Shown one piece after another: positions 9,339 through 17,332 of a stretch of DNA of 32,685 bases. The stretch spans positions 1 through 32,685 of the forward strand of contig CAKNKY010000026.1 of the NCBI GenBank assembly GCA_930987725.1. Direction: 5' to 3'. How positions within the stretch are numbered: position 1 is the first letter of the stretch; every line of letters begins with the position of its first letter. A program made the position numbers and the translations under genes. This DNA is from an uncultured Anaeromassilibacillus sp. (lineage in GTDB: Bacteria; Bacillota; Clostridia; Oscillospirales; Acutalibacteraceae). The notes under the pieces were generated by a model. That model saw nothing but the letters and a program-made list of their open reading frames with translations. It was not told the origin of the DNA and made no database searches.

Positions 9339-10784
9339 TCAGATTTCACAAATTTCGGGAACGCCCGGGGCGGGCGGTTCCGGTGCTTCGCCCGGGGCGT
9401 TCGCCGGTTCGGCTTCGTCCGGGGCCCGGCCGGGTGCTTCGGCCGCTTCCGGCGGTTCGCCGGGAGCCGTTGCCGGTTCGTTTGCTTCCGGCGCGGCGGC
9501 CGCTTCTTCCGGCGCGCCGCCGGTGGGTTCGTCGGCGGCGGGGCTTTGCGGAGCTTCTCCGGTCTCCGCCGGGGCCTCGTCCGTGGCCTGGCCGGGCAGT
9601 TCGGCCGCTTCCGGCGGTTTGCCGGGGGCCGTTGCCGGTTCGTTTGCTTCCGGCGCGGCGGCCTCTTTCAAAGCTTCGCCTGACGCTTCGTCCGCCGCTT
9701 CGACCGGCGCCGCCTCCGCGGGGGAGACGGCGCCGCCGCGCACCAGGAAGCGCGCGGCCGTGCCGCCGAGCGCCCGCGGCGGCAGCTCACAGCCCGTGAG
9801 GAACGACTGGCGGCCGCTCAGGCTCGAGAGCAGATAGAGCTGGCGCGAGCCGTCGAGCTCGCTGAGCACGTCGTCGAGAAAGACGACCGGTTCCTCGCCG
9901 CAGGCTTCGGCCAGCACGGCGGCCTCCGCCAGCTTCATGGCGAGCACGGCGCTGCGCTGCTGGCCCTGGGAAGCGTAGAGGCGCGCCGCCATGCCGCCGA
10001 TCTCGATCCCGATGTCGTCGCGGTGCGGTCCCACGGACGTGTGGCCGAAACGGATGTCCTCGCGCAGCGCGCGGCGCAGCGATTCGGCCATGTCCCCGCC
10101 GCAGGAGGGCTCATAGGTGAGGCGCAGCTCCTCGCGGCCGTGGGCGATGCCCGCATAGTGCGCGGACGCCCGCGGGGCAAACCGCTCGAGATAGGCGTGC
10201 CGCTCGCGGATCAGCACGGCGCCGCTGCGGCAGAGCCTGTCGTCCCAGATGGGGAGCGTGTCCTCCAGCTCGGGGTGGCGGGCAATGTCCTTGAGCAGGG
10301 CGTTGCGCTGGTTGAGCGTGCGGCGGTACCGCGCGTACGCGATCGCGTAGGAGGGCTTTGCCTGGCACAGCGCCGAGTCGAGAAAGGCCCGCCGCTCCGC
10401 CGGGCCGCCCTTCACGAGCGAAAGGTGCTCCGGCGAGAACACCACCGCGCAGAACCGGCCGATCAGCTCCGCCATGCCGCGCTTTGGCACGCCGTTGAGC
10501 ACAGCCTGACGCGCGCCGCCGCGCAGCGTGAGCTCCGCGCGCTGTTCGCGCCCGCCGCTGAAAAACGTGAGCGAGAGACGCGCTTCCTGCGCGCCCGCGC
10601 GCACCAGCTCCTGATCGCGCGCACCGCGGAACGAGCGCCCGCCGGTGAACAGCCACATGGCTTCGAGCAGGTTCGTCTTGCCCTGGGCGTTCTCGCCCGT
10701 GACGGCGTTCAGCCCGCCGCACGGGGAAAAGCGAAGCGTCTCCAGGTTGCGGAAACCGCTCGCCCGAAGCTCCAGCACCTTCAT
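9339..10784 (-). CDS. recF: DNA replication/repair protein RecF with repetitive C-terminal extension
   Basis: RecF is an SMC-like ATPase that helps load RecA at gaps with RecO and RecR. The Walker A motif GENAQGKT is at 30-37, the signature SQGQQRS at 272-278, and Walker B FLDDVLSELD at 302-311. These cover a complete RecF of about 353 residues. The protein then continues for about 128 more residues of Ala/Glu/Pro/Gly-rich sequence ending EICEI, giving 481 residues against a usual length near 360-370. The tail contains a repeated block with a 54-residue (162-bp) period. The start overlaps the S4 gene by ATGA. The tail is in frame, without stops, and lies in the same transcript as remB. Confidence 0.95.
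   Translation of the reverse strand: MKVLELRASGFRNLETLRFSPCGGLNAVTGENAQGKTNLLEAMWLFTGGRSFRGARDQELVRAGAQEARLSLTFFSGGREQRAELTLRGGARQAVLNGVPKRGMAELIGRFCAVVFSPEHLSLVKGGPAERRAFLDSALCQAKPSYAIAYARYRRTLNQRNALLKDIARHPELEDTLPIWDDRLCRSGAVLIRERHAYLERFAPRASAHYAGIAHGREELRLTYEPSCGGDMAESLRRALREDIRFGHTSVGPHRDDIGIEIGGMAARLYASQGQQRSAVLAMKLAEAAVLAEACGEEPVVFLDDVLSELDGSRQLYLLSSLSGRQSFLTGCELPPRALGGTAARFLVRGGAVSPAEAAPVEAADEASGEALKEAAAPEANEPATAPGKPPEAAELPGQATDEAPAETGEAPQSPAADEPTGGAPEEAAAAPEANEPATAPGEPPEAAEAPGRAPDEAEPANAPGEAPEPPAPGVPEICEI
9438..9668 (-). repeat. 162-bp-period duplication inside the recF tail
   Basis: A block of about 65 bp beginning near 9438 (TTCGGCCGCTTCCGGCGG on the plus strand) recurs near 9600 with only a few substitutions. 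The 162-bp shift is exactly 54 codons, so frame is kept. It encodes PEANEPATAPG(K/E)PPEAAE in both copies. Confidence 0.85.
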
Positions 10785-11002
10785 GTCGCGGCGGCCACCT
10801 CGAATTCACGGCCTCCCGCGGCGGCCACGTCGCCGGGGCGCAGCTTTTTGCCGCGCATCGTACACGTCTCGCCGTTCACCGTGACATGGCCCTCCTGCAC
10901 CAGGAGCTTGGCCTGGCCGCCCGTTTCGGCCGCGCCGGCCAGCTTGAGCAGATCCTGCAGGCGGATAAATTCCGTATCGATTGCAATACGTTCGCGTTTC
11001 AT
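10781..11002 (-). CDS. yaaA: S4 domain RNA-binding protein YaaA
   Basis: A 73-residue S4-domain protein found between dnaN and recF in Firmicutes (YaaA, also called RlbA in Bacillus). S4 domains bind structured RNA, and the protein has been linked to ribosome assembly. The core is IRLQDLLKLAGAAETGGQAK, then a LVQEGHVTVNGE turn and KLRPGDV, all typical. I choose the ATG ending at 11002; a GTG ending at 11017 would add five residues, but it sits directly on the AGAGG that would serve as its ribosome site. It overlaps recF by 4 bp, and a promoter and the dnaN terminator lie just upstream. Confidence 0.88.
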   Translation of the reverse strand: MKRERIAIDTEFIRLQDLLKLAGAAETGGQAKLLVQEGHVTVNGETCTMRGKKLRPGDVAAAGGREFEVAAAT

Positions 11003-11049
11003 TTTTCCGTTTTTCACCTCTGCCGTTCGACGTCGTTCATAACTATAGT

Positions 11050-11078
11050 ATTATAGCACAAACCGGCGCAGACAGGAA
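11050..11078 (-). promoter_or_regulatory. Promoter for yaaA-recF-remB-gyrB run
   Basis: On the minus strand a perfect TATAAT (11,050-11,055) is preceded by TGC, giving an extended -10. The -35 region 17 bp further up (TTCCTG) is poor. Its position downstream of the dnaN hairpin supports a separate transcript for yaaA onward. Confidence 0.6.
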
Positions 11079-11105
11079 CCCTCCCGGCTCGATTTCCTGA
11101 TGAAA

Positions 11106-11152
11106 GATTTCGCCTTCCTTCCTGCATTTTCTGCAAGAAAGAAGGCAAAATC
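11106..11152 (-). terminator. Long hairpin, dnaN terminator or attenuator
   Basis: The arms GATTTTGCCTTC and GAAGGCGAAATC (minus strand) extend to a near-continuous stem of about 21 bp with few mismatches around a short loop, followed by CTTTC. It lies between dnaN and the yaaA promoter. A second, shorter AGGGGG/CCCCCT hairpin is at 11,170-11,186. Confidence 0.65.
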
Positions 11153-11187
11153 CTGCAAATCCCTGTGTCAGGGGGAGGGACCCCCTC

Positions 11188-11203
11188 TGTTTCACATGAA
11201 ACA
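11188..11203. promoter_or_regulatory. parS-like site (ParB binding), downstream of dnaN
   Basis: TGTTTCACATGAAACA differs from the Firmicute parS consensus TGTTTCACGTGAAACA by one central base. It starts 6 bp past the end of dnaN. ParB spreading from here would cover the origin. Confidence 0.75.
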
Positions 11204-11208
11204 ACCGA

Positions 11209-12315
11209 TCACTCCGACTTGAGACGCACCGGCAGCACGAGGAAGAGATAAGCGTTGCCCTCGCGCGGCATGATCTTCATGGGGCTGAGCGGCCCGTTGA
11301 GCTGGATGCGGACCTCGTCGCCCTCCGTGTTGCGCAGCGCGTCGAGGAGATACCGGTTGTTGAAGCCCATCTCGAACGGCTCGCCTGATACGGCGGCCAT
11401 GAACTCGTCGCTCGCGCGGCCGATCGGCGTGGAGCAGGAGAGGCGGATCGTCTCGCTGTCGAATTTGCAGCGGATCGGGCTCTTGAGCCGGTCCGTGATC
11501 AGGAGCGACACGCGCTCCACGCTGCTGATGAAGGCGCGCGTGTTCGCGATCACCTCCATGGTGCACGACTGCGGGATCGCGGCGCGGTAATCGAGGAATT
11601 CGCCCTCGAGCAGGCGGGACGTGACGCAGTAATCGCCGATCAAAAACTGGATGTGGCGTCGGCCGACGCGCAGCTCGAGCATGGAATCGTCCTCATGCAG
11701 CAGCTTGGAGACCTCGCCCAGCGTTTTGCCGGGCACGACGAAGCTCAGCTCCTCCTCGCAGACGGCGTTTTCCTCCCGGATCGCGAGGCGGTAGCCGTCG
11801 ACGCTGATAAGGCGGATTTTCCCGCCGCCGATCTCGAAGAGCGTGCCGGTGTGGATCGGCTTGGCGTCGGACTCCGCGACGGCGAAGATTGTCTGCCGGA
11901 TCATGCTCTTGAGCAGCGACTGGGAGAGCGTGACGCTGCTCTGATCGCTGATCGAGGGGAGATCGGGGTATTCGTCCGCGGGAATGCCGACGATCGAGAA
12001 TTCGCTCGCGCCGCTCTCTATAGAGGTGATGTTCTTGTCGTCCACGGCGATCTGCACGGTGTCGCCCGGCAGGCGGCGCACAATGTCGCCGAAGAGGCGG
12101 GCGCTCAGCACAACGGCGCCTTCCTCCGTGCAGGAGGCCTCGATCGACGTCGTCATGCCGAGCTCGAGATCGTAGCCGCACAGCGTGAGCTGTGTGCCCG
12201 CGGCCCGCAGGAGGATTCCCTCGAGCGCGGGAATGGAGGATTTCGTGGAGACCGTCCTCTGGACGTTCGAGACGGCTTCCACCAGTTTTTCTCTGCTGCA
12301 AAGGAGTTTCATCAT
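11209..12315 (-). CDS. dnaN: DNA polymerase III beta subunit (sliding clamp)
   Basis: This 368-residue protein is the ring-shaped processivity clamp that tethers polymerases, MutS, ligase and others to DNA. Length and gene position are standard. The N-terminal MMKLLCSREKLVEAVSNVQR and the C-terminal LMPREGNAYLFLVLPVRL-like ending (here MPREGNAYLFLVLPVRL) fit the family; three clamp domains span the chain. Two ATG codons are adjacent at the start (12,313-12,315 and 12,310-12,312). It is separated from dnaA by a 317-bp region that looks like oriC, and is followed by a parS site and a long hairpin. Confidence 0.97.
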   Translation of the reverse strand: MMKLLCSREKLVEAVSNVQRTVSTKSSIPALEGILLRAAGTQLTLCGYDLELGMTTSIEASCTEEGAVVLSARLFGDIVRRLPGDTVQIAVDDKNITSIESGASEFSIVGIPADEYPDLPSISDQSSVTLSQSLLKSMIRQTIFAVAESDAKPIHTGTLFEIGGGKIRLISVDGYRLAIREENAVCEEELSFVVPGKTLGEVSKLLHEDDSMLELRVGRRHIQFLIGDYCVTSRLLEGEFLDYRAAIPQSCTMEVIANTRAFISSVERVSLLITDRLKSPIRCKFDSETIRLSCSTPIGRASDEFMAAVSGEPFEMGFNNRYLLDALRNTEGDEVRIQLNGPLSPMKIMPREGNAYLFLVLPVRLKSE

Positions 12316-12632
12316 AGTATCGTTCCGGCCTTTCCTCTGTTTGGGCGCGCGGCGGCTTGCCGCGGCGCGCAGAATAAAAATGATAGGATAGGATAGCTAT
12401 TGGTTTAGTAGGGGTAGTAGGGGCGTCTGAAAAGTGGAAAAGATCGGGAAATCCCATGGGGCCGCCGTTTTCCGCGTGAAAAGTTTTCCGAAACGAGGGG
12501 TGGAAAGATTGTGGACAGGGGGAAAGCTTTTTTGTTCTTCACTGTGCTGTGGAAAACTCTGTGGGGAAAGTTGAAAACTTGTGAAGAGCGGCGGCTGTTT
12601 TTGGGAAGTGTGATCCCGTCTTTCAAAAAGGC
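12316..12632. other. Candidate oriC between dnaA and dnaN
   Basis: No gene fits here. On the dnaA-sense (minus) strand there is a same-orientation series of DnaA-box-like 9-mers: TTTTCCACA (12,548-12,556, one mismatch to TTATCCACA), TTCCCCACA (12,560-12,568, two), CTGTCCACA (12,510-12,518, two) and TTTTCCACT (12,433-12,441, two). A GC run and a trinucleotide tract reading TAGTAGGGGTAGTAG on the plus strand (12,406-12,420) follow, then ATAGG repeats and AT-rich DNA (12,374-12,405). Box, GC run, trio, AT-rich is the order described for the basal unwinding system of Bacillus subtilis. A strong GC hairpin at 12,345-12,370 lies beside dnaN. No perfect DnaA box was found, so the call rests on clustering. 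Confidence 0.7.
12345..12370. other. GC-rich stem-loop at dnaN edge of oriC
   Basis: GCGCGCGGCGGC pairs with GCCGCGGCGCGC across a TT loop, with one mismatch in 12 pairs. It lies upstream of the dnaN start and next to the AT-rich tract. It could bound the unwinding region or act in the dnaN leader. Confidence 0.6.
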
Positions 12633-13940
12633 TCAGCGATCGCGGATATTTTTGATGATGTCCTCGGCCGTGGCCTTGATTTTGCTGTCCTTCTGGATAT
12701 TTTTTTCCATCTGCTGCAGCGCGTAGACGACGGTGGAGTGATCGCGGCCGCCGAATTCGCTGCCGATTGCCTCCGTGGGAAGCTGCGTGATCTCGCGCAC
12801 GACGTACATGGCCATCTGCCGCGCCTTGGAAATGTTGGCGGAGCGCTTGGCCGAGCGGATCTCGTCCGACGTGATGCCGAATGTGCGCGCGACCTCCTCG
12901 ATGATTTTCTCCACGGTGAACGGCGTGGGCTGATCGTTGTTGATGATGTCACTGATGGCGGCCTGCGCCGTGGCAATGCTGGGGGCCTGTCCGTTCAGAA
13001 GGTGGTAAGCCTTCATTTTTTTCACGGCGCCCTCGAGCTGGCGTATGTTGTTCTTGAGGCGGTTGGCAATGTATTCGCACACGTTTTCCGGGATTGTGAT
13101 GTCGAGCAGTTCGGCTTTGCGCCGGATGATCGCCAGCCGCGTTTCAAAATCCGGGGGCTGGATGTCCGCCGTGAGGCCCCACTCGAAGCGGGTGAGCAGA
13201 CGTTCCTCGAGCGTGGCGATGTCCTTGGCCGGGCGGTCCGACGTGAGCACGATCTGGCGCTTCGATTCATAGAGCGAGTTGAACGTGTGGAAAAATTCTT
13301 CCTGCGTCGATTCCTTGCCGGCGATGAACTGGATGTCGTCCACAAGGAGGATGTCGGCCTTGCGGTACCGCTGGCGGAACTCCTGCGTGGTGCCGTGGCG
13401 GATCGCCTCGATCATTTCGTTCGTGAACTCGTCGCCTTTGATATAGAGAATGTTCATCTGCGGGTGGCGGAACGAGATCTCGTTGCAGATGGCGTAGAGC
13501 AGGTGGGTCTTGCCCAGGCCGGAGTTGCCGTAGATGAACAGGGGGTTGTAGAGCGTGGCCGGTTTCGTGGCGACGGCGATTGACGCCGCGTGCGCGAATT
13601 TGTTCGAGGGCCCGACGATGAACGTGTCGAAGGTGTAGTCGTAATCGGTGTCGCTCTGGAAGCGCTCCTCCTTTTGCTGGCCCAGTTCCTCGGGCACGAC
13701 GAATTTCACCTTCAGGCCGGGGCCGAACACCTCGTCGAGCGCTTCCGTGAGCAGGGGGGTATAGCAACGCTCGAGCGTCTGGCGGTGGAAGTCGTTCGGC
13801 ACCTTCAGAATCGCCGTTCCCTGGTTGAAATCGAGCGTCACCGGCTCGATTCGGCTGATCCAGGTGGTGAAGGCCACTTCCGTTATGCGGTTTTTGCAGA
13901 AATCGCAGATCAGGTTCCAGGCTTCGGTAAAGGATTCCAT
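12633..13940 (-). CDS. dnaA: Chromosomal replication initiator DnaA
   Basis: A 435-residue AAA+ initiator that binds DnaA boxes and melts oriC. Domain I (about 1-80) precedes a short linker, so the chain is at the short end of the family range. Walker A GNSGLGKT is at 138-145, Walker B is in ILLVDDIQF, and the C-terminal helix-turn-helix signature GGRDHSTVVYA is near 398-411. It is the first gene of the left arm. A near-consensus promoter lies about 90 bp upstream. Low-quality DnaA boxes follow downstream rather than upstream, so control through boxes in its own promoter is not evident. Confidence 0.98.
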   Translation of the reverse strand: MESFTEAWNLICDFCKNRITEVAFTTWISRIEPVTLDFNQGTAILKVPNDFHRQTLERCYTPLLTEALDEVFGPGLKVKFVVPEELGQQKEERFQSDTDYDYTFDTFIVGPSNKFAHAASIAVATKPATLYNPLFIYGNSGLGKTHLLYAICNEISFRHPQMNILYIKGDEFTNEMIEAIRHGTTQEFRQRYRKADILLVDDIQFIAGKESTQEEFFHTFNSLYESKRQIVLTSDRPAKDIATLEERLLTRFEWGLTADIQPPDFETRLAIIRRKAELLDITIPENVCEYIANRLKNNIRQLEGAVKKMKAYHLLNGQAPSIATAQAAISDIINNDQPTPFTVEKIIEEVARTFGITSDEIRSAKRSANISKARQMAMYVVREITQLPTEAIGSEFGGRDHSTVVYALQQMEKNIQKDSKIKATAEDIIKNIRDR

Positions 13941-14028
13941 ACGTTTTAACGACCTTTCTAGCTGTACTTTCCGGCAGATCGCCCGCCGCTGCGGCTGTTT
14001 TGGGCGCTGATAAGCTATTATATCTTAT

Positions 14029-14057
14029 ATATTAGCATACTCTCCGCTGTTTGACAA
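14029..14057 (-). promoter_or_regulatory. dnaA promoter
   Basis: On the minus strand TTGTCA (14,052-14,057) is followed after 17 bp by TAATAT (14,029-14,034), with an upstream TGC that makes it an extended -10. The start codon is about 90 bp downstream. The surrounding AT-rich tract stands out from the GC-rich genes. Confidence 0.8.
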
Positions 14058-14225
14058 ATCCTTTCCGCGCGGTTTTGAGGCGCTTTTGCACACAAAATGA
14101 AGGAAAAAGAAGGAAAAAATGCGCCGGAAACGGAGAAAACAGGCGCGTTTGCGCGGGGGAGGAAACGTTTTTTGGAAAAACTGCGGAAAGTTTCATTTTT
14201 CCGCGGCGCAAACGCAAAAAACGGG

Positions 14226-14255
14226 TTGACACAGGCCGGGGAAATAAGCTATAAT
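14226..14255 (+). promoter_or_regulatory. rpmH-rnpA promoter
   Basis: TTGACA (14,226-14,231), an 18-bp spacer and TATAAT (14,250-14,255) form a consensus sigma-A promoter. It diverges from the dnaA promoter about 170 bp away. The leader to rpmH is about 130 bp and GC-rich, with CCGCGCGCGGCGG and CGCGCGCCGCCGCG segments that could pair. Confidence 0.88.
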
Positions 14256-14393
14256 GCTAAATTGCAAGGTTTGTGCCCATCCGCGCGCGGCGGAGGGGGA
14301 AGCCGGCGCCGTGAAGGCCGTGTGCAGCGGCCCGCGCGCCGCCGCGCTTCATCAATTTCCGGCCGGTCCGCGGCCCGAAAGGAGGGTTTTTCC

Positions 14394-14528
14394 ATGCTGA
14401 GAACGTATCAGCCGAAGAAGCTTCACAGAAAGAAGGAGCATGGCTTCCGCAAAAGAATGTCCACCAGCAACGGGCGCAAGGTTTTGGCGCGCCGCCGTGC
14501 AAAGGGCAGAGCACGCTTAACCTACTGA
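14394..14528 (+). CDS. rpmH: 50S ribosomal protein L34
   Basis: A 44-residue highly basic ribosomal protein with the standard form ([18 protein letters not shown] at the start, [14 protein letters not shown] at the end). It is part of the large subunit near the exit region. AAAGGAGGG lies 8 bp upstream of the ATG. It heads the right arm and is divergent from dnaA, the usual Firmicute arrangement. A short hairpin with a T-rich tail follows and may reduce readthrough into rnpA. Confidence 0.98.
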   Translation: MLRTYQPKKLHRKKEHGFRKRMSTSNGRKVLARRRAKGRARLTY

Positions 14529-14533
14529 GTGCC

Positions 14534-14561
14534 AGGGCCACCGTTAGCGTGGCCTTTCTTT
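14534..14561 (+). terminator. Hairpin between rpmH and rnpA, possible attenuator
   Basis: GGCCAC, a CGTTAGC loop and GTGGCC are followed by TTTCTTTG. The stem is only six strong pairs, so partial termination is more likely than full, which would set L34 output above RNase P protein. This is inference from structure. Confidence 0.6.
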
Positions 14562-14640
14562 GTATTTGCCGTTTGTTTCGCGCAGGGAGGGGCCGCCGGC
14601 CCCTGTTTCGCGCACCCGGCGGAAAGGAGGCGCATCGTTT

Positions 14641-14976
14641 GTGGATGTGATTGTGCCGCTTACCGACAACCGGGATTTCCGCCGCCTTTACACGCGCGGC
14701 AAGTCCATGGTCTCGCCCGCGCTCGTCACGTATGTGCGGAAAAACCGCGGTGAAGGCGTGCGCGTGGGCATTACGACGAGCAAGAAGGTCGGCAACGCCG
14801 TGAAGCGCAGCCGCTGCCGGCGCGTGATCCGCGCGGCGTTCCGCAGCCTGTATCCGCGCGTGGCGCCGGGTTATGATTTTGTGTTCGTGGCACGCGGGAG
14901 GACGCCCTTCCTCAAGAGCACGCAGATCTGCCGCGTGATGGCGGCCCACCTTCGGGAAGCCGGTGCGCTGCGGTGA
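14641..14976 (+). CDS. rnpA: Ribonuclease P protein component
   Basis: The protein subunit of RNase P helps the catalytic RNA process tRNA 5' ends. I start at the GTG at 14,641, ten bases after AAAGGAGG; further GTG codons at 14,647 and 14,653 are alternatives, and the frame stays open upstream without a ribosome site. The 111-residue product has the family signature [16 protein letters not shown], the central RNR-type basic motif. [16 protein letters not shown] precedes it. It overlaps yidD by GTGA. Context with rpmH, yidD, yidC and jag is the classic order. Confidence 0.95.
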   Translation: MDVIVPLTDNRDFRRLYTRGKSMVSPALVTYVRKNRGEGVRVGITTSKKVGNAVKRSRCRRVIRAAFRSLYPRVAPGYDFVFVARGRTPFLKSTQICRVMAAHLREAGALR

Positions 14977-15212
14977 AACGGCTGCTGCTCTTTCTCGTGC
15001 GCTTTTACCAGCGCGCGATCTCGCCGCGCAAGGGCGGTTCCTGCTGCAAATACATTCCCACGTGCTCGAATTACGCGCTGCAGGCGATCGAGCGCTTCGG
15101 CGCGCTGCGGGGCTCGCTGCTCGCGATCGGCCGCATCCTGCGCTGCAACCCGTTCAGCCGCGGGGGCTACGATCCCGTGCCGGAAAAGAAAAGCCGGCGT
15201 TTACCACGATAG
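14973..15212 (+). CDS. yidD: Membrane protein insertion efficiency factor YidD
   Basis: A 79-residue amphipathic protein that supports YidC-dependent membrane insertion. It has the conserved [31 protein letters not shown] and [14 protein letters not shown] motifs, including the family cysteines. The start is a GTG that overlaps the rnpA stop by four bases. yidC follows after 15 bp. The cytoplasmic face of the membrane is the expected site. The assignment is secure from motifs and neighbours. Confidence 0.96.
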   Translation: MKRLLLFLVRFYQRAISPRKGGSCCKYIPTCSNYALQAIERFGALRGSLLAIGRILRCNPFSRGGYDPVPEKKSRRLPR

Positions 15213-15227
15213 AGGAGTTTTGCGCCT

Positions 15228-16331
15228 ATGATGGATATTTTTAACTGGTTCGGCAGCCTGCTGGGGTACCTGCTGTGGTTCCTTTACGGGATCGTCAGGA
15301 ATTACGGCGTGGCCATTATTCTGTTTACCCTGATTGTGAAGGTGTTGGTGTTCCCCTTCTCCGTGAAGCAGCAGAAATCCATGGCTTCGCAGGCGAAGGT
15401 GCAGAAAAAGGTGAAGGAGCTTCAGAAGATCTACGCCAACGATAAGATGAAGCTCAACGAGGAAGTGCAGAAGCTTTACCAGAAGGAAGGCGTGAGCATG
15501 TCCGGCGGGTGCCTGACGATGCTCATCCCCTACCCGATTCTGCTGGGCATCTATTGTGCCGTTCTTTATCCGCTGCGCAACGCGCTGCACATCAGCGCGA
15601 GCGTCGTCAACGAGGCGACGCAGCTGCTCGATCAGATCCCCGGCCTGGGCACGTCGGTCTTCTCGCAGAACCGCGAGATCGAGATCATCAAGCATTTTTC
15701 GTCTCTGCGCGAGTATCTCACCATGTTCTCCGCGGACGATATTTCGAAGATTGAGTCGTTCAGCCACGGGTTTAAGTTCCTGGGGCTCGATCTGCTCGCC
15801 ACGCCCGCCTCGAGCAGCTTTTCCACCATGATGTGGCTCATTCCCGCGCTGTGCCTCTTGACGTCGCTCGGCATGCAGATCATCATGATGAAGCTCATGC
15901 CCACGCCCGGCGCGGAGACGCAGCAGCAGGGCTGCATGAAGTGGTTTATGTATGCCATGAGCCTGTTCACGGCTTACCTGGCCTTCACCATGCCGGGCGC
16001 CGTGGGCTTCTACTGGATCATTCAGAACATCCTCGGCGTGGGGCAGTCGATTGTGACGCGCGCGTTCTTCGGCCAGGAGATCCTGGTGGCGAAGGGCGAG
16101 GCCGCACGCATTGCACGGCGCGAGCTCGAGGAGGCAAAGGTGAAGGAATTGCCGGCGGATCAGCAGATTGAGCTGCGCCGCAGGCTGGAGGCGAAGCTGG
16201 GCGCGTCCGGAAAACAGCCGGCGCGGGAGGAGAAGAAACAGCTTCCTGCCGAAAAGAAGAGCGCTCCCGCCCAGAAGGGCAAGGCGAAAGCCGGCAAGGG
16301 CGGCTCCGAGTATTTAGGCAGGAAAAAGTAA
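15228..16331 (+). CDS. yidC: Membrane protein insertase YidC/SpoIIIJ
   Basis: A 367-residue Oxa1-family insertase that places proteins in the cytoplasmic membrane alone or with SecYEG. It has no lipoprotein signal; the first span begins at once (FNWFGSLLGYLLWFLYG). The conserved segment after it reads LIVKVLVFPFSVKQQKSM, so the hydrophilic-groove Arg known in Bacillus SpoIIIJ is Lys here. A coiled-coil cytoplasmic loop (about 45-90), further spans around 95-115, 200-222, 240-262 and 265-280, and a basic Lys/Ala tail of about 60 residues complete it. The extracytoplasmic loop between spans 2 and 3 is fairly long. GAGGAG precedes the ATG-ATG start. Confidence 0.95.
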   Translation: MMDIFNWFGSLLGYLLWFLYGIVRNYGVAIILFTLIVKVLVFPFSVKQQKSMASQAKVQKKVKELQKIYANDKMKLNEEVQKLYQKEGVSMSGGCLTMLIPYPILLGIYCAVLYPLRNALHISASVVNEATQLLDQIPGLGTSVFSQNREIEIIKHFSSLREYLTMFSADDISKIESFSHGFKFLGLDLLATPASSSFSTMMWLIPALCLLTSLGMQIIMMKLMPTPGAETQQQGCMKWFMYAMSLFTAYLAFTMPGAVGFYWIIQNILGVGQSIVTRAFFGQEILVAKGEAARIARRELEEAKVKELPADQQIELRRRLEAKLGASGKQPAREEKKQLPAEKKSAPAQKGKAKAGKGGSEYLGRKK

Positions 16332-16366
16332 AGCGGACGAAGGTTCGGCAAGGAGGTTGGACCCAA

Positions 16367-17221
16367 ATGATCATGAAAGAAGCAATCGGCACCGGAGATA
16401 CCATTGAACAGGCGCGAGAAGCCGCCTGCCGTGAGCTTGGAGTCGAGTCCTGGGAAGCGGAATTCGAGGTTCTGCAGCTTCCGGTGAAAAAGACCTTCGG
16501 CCTCTTCGGCGGCAGCCCTGCCAAGGTGCGGGCCTTTATCCGCAAGACGCCGGCCGACGCCGCCGTGGAATATCTGAGCCGGATCCTCTCGCTCATGGGC
16601 GTGCACGACGTGAGCTTCGACGTGCAGGAGGAGGAGAACGGCGCGCTGATCTCCGTTTCGGGGGACGACATTGGCTTTATGATTGGCCACCGCGGGGAGA
16701 CGCTCGACGCGCTGCAGTATCTTTCCGGCCTTGTGGCGAATCATGTGGACAACTCCTATTACCGGATCACGCTCGACATTGGCAATTACCGCGAAAAGCG
16801 CCGCGAGACGCTGGAGGCCCTGGGCAAAAAGATGGCTGCGAAGGCCGTGCGCACCGGCCGCAACACGTCTCTGGAACCGATGAACCCCTATGAGCGCCGC
16901 ATCATTCACACCGCCGTGCAGACGGTGGAGGGTGCAAAGTCCTGGAGCGAGGGTGAGGACCTGGCCCGCCATGTGGTGATCGGCCCGGTGGACGGCGAAC
17001 GCCTGCCGCCGCCGCGCCGCCCGCGCGGACGCAAGCCCTTCGACGAGAAGAAGGGGAACCGCCAGGGAGGCAGATCGCCGCGCGCCGGAGGGAACCGCCC
17101 GCCGCGCCAGCAGGCCGCCCAGCAGCCGCGCCGCCAGCCGGACGAGGCCCGGCCCGCGCAGACGCAGCGCCGAGACGATTCCGCCGCTCCGCTTTACGGG
17201 CGCATTGATGTGAAGAAATGA
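16367..17221 (+). CDS. jag: RNA-binding protein Jag/KhpB
   Basis: A 284-residue RNA-binding protein found next to yidC. The Jag-N domain covers about residues 4-52 and includes KKTFGLFGG. A KH-like domain follows with its GHRG loop at 107-110. The R3H domain contains R177 and H181 in the Arg-x3-His arrangement. From about residue 211 the chain is a disordered Arg/Pro/Gln/Gly tail not seen in most homologues, likely adding RNA contacts. In other Firmicutes KhpB pairs with KhpA and affects cell elongation and division. AAGGAGG precedes the ATG. A strong terminator follows the stop. Confidence 0.93.
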   Translation: MIMKEAIGTGDTIEQAREAACRELGVESWEAEFEVLQLPVKKTFGLFGGSPAKVRAFIRKTPADAAVEYLSRILSLMGVHDVSFDVQEEENGALISVSGDDIGFMIGHRGETLDALQYLSGLVANHVDNSYYRITLDIGNYREKRRETLEALGKKMAAKAVRTGRNTSLEPMNPYERRIIHTAVQTVEGAKSWSEGEDLARHVVIGPVDGERLPPPRRPRGRKPFDEKKGNRQGGRSPRAGGNRPPRQQAAQQPRRQPDEARPAQTQRRDDSAAPLYGRIDVKK

Positions 17222-17225
17222 GAGA

Positions 17226-17250
17226 AGGGCCGCCTGCGCGGCCCTTTTTT
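17226..17250 (+). terminator. Rho-independent terminator after jag
   Basis: GGGCCGC, a CTGC loop and GCGGCCC are followed by seven T. It starts a few bases after the jag stop and closes the rpmH-rnpA-yidD-yidC-jag operon. Confidence 0.92.
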
Positions 17251-17332
17251 TCTGTTTCGGGCGTTTTTCCCCCGGCGGTTCCGGCCCCGACGGGGGAGAG
17301 GCCCGGCCAGTTTTGCAAGGAGGTTTTGCACC

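Noticed and set aside
14088-14096. DnaA box upstream of dnaA (TTGCACACA)
   Set aside because: Three mismatches to TTATCCACA and no neighbours of the same kind in the rpmH-dnaA gap.
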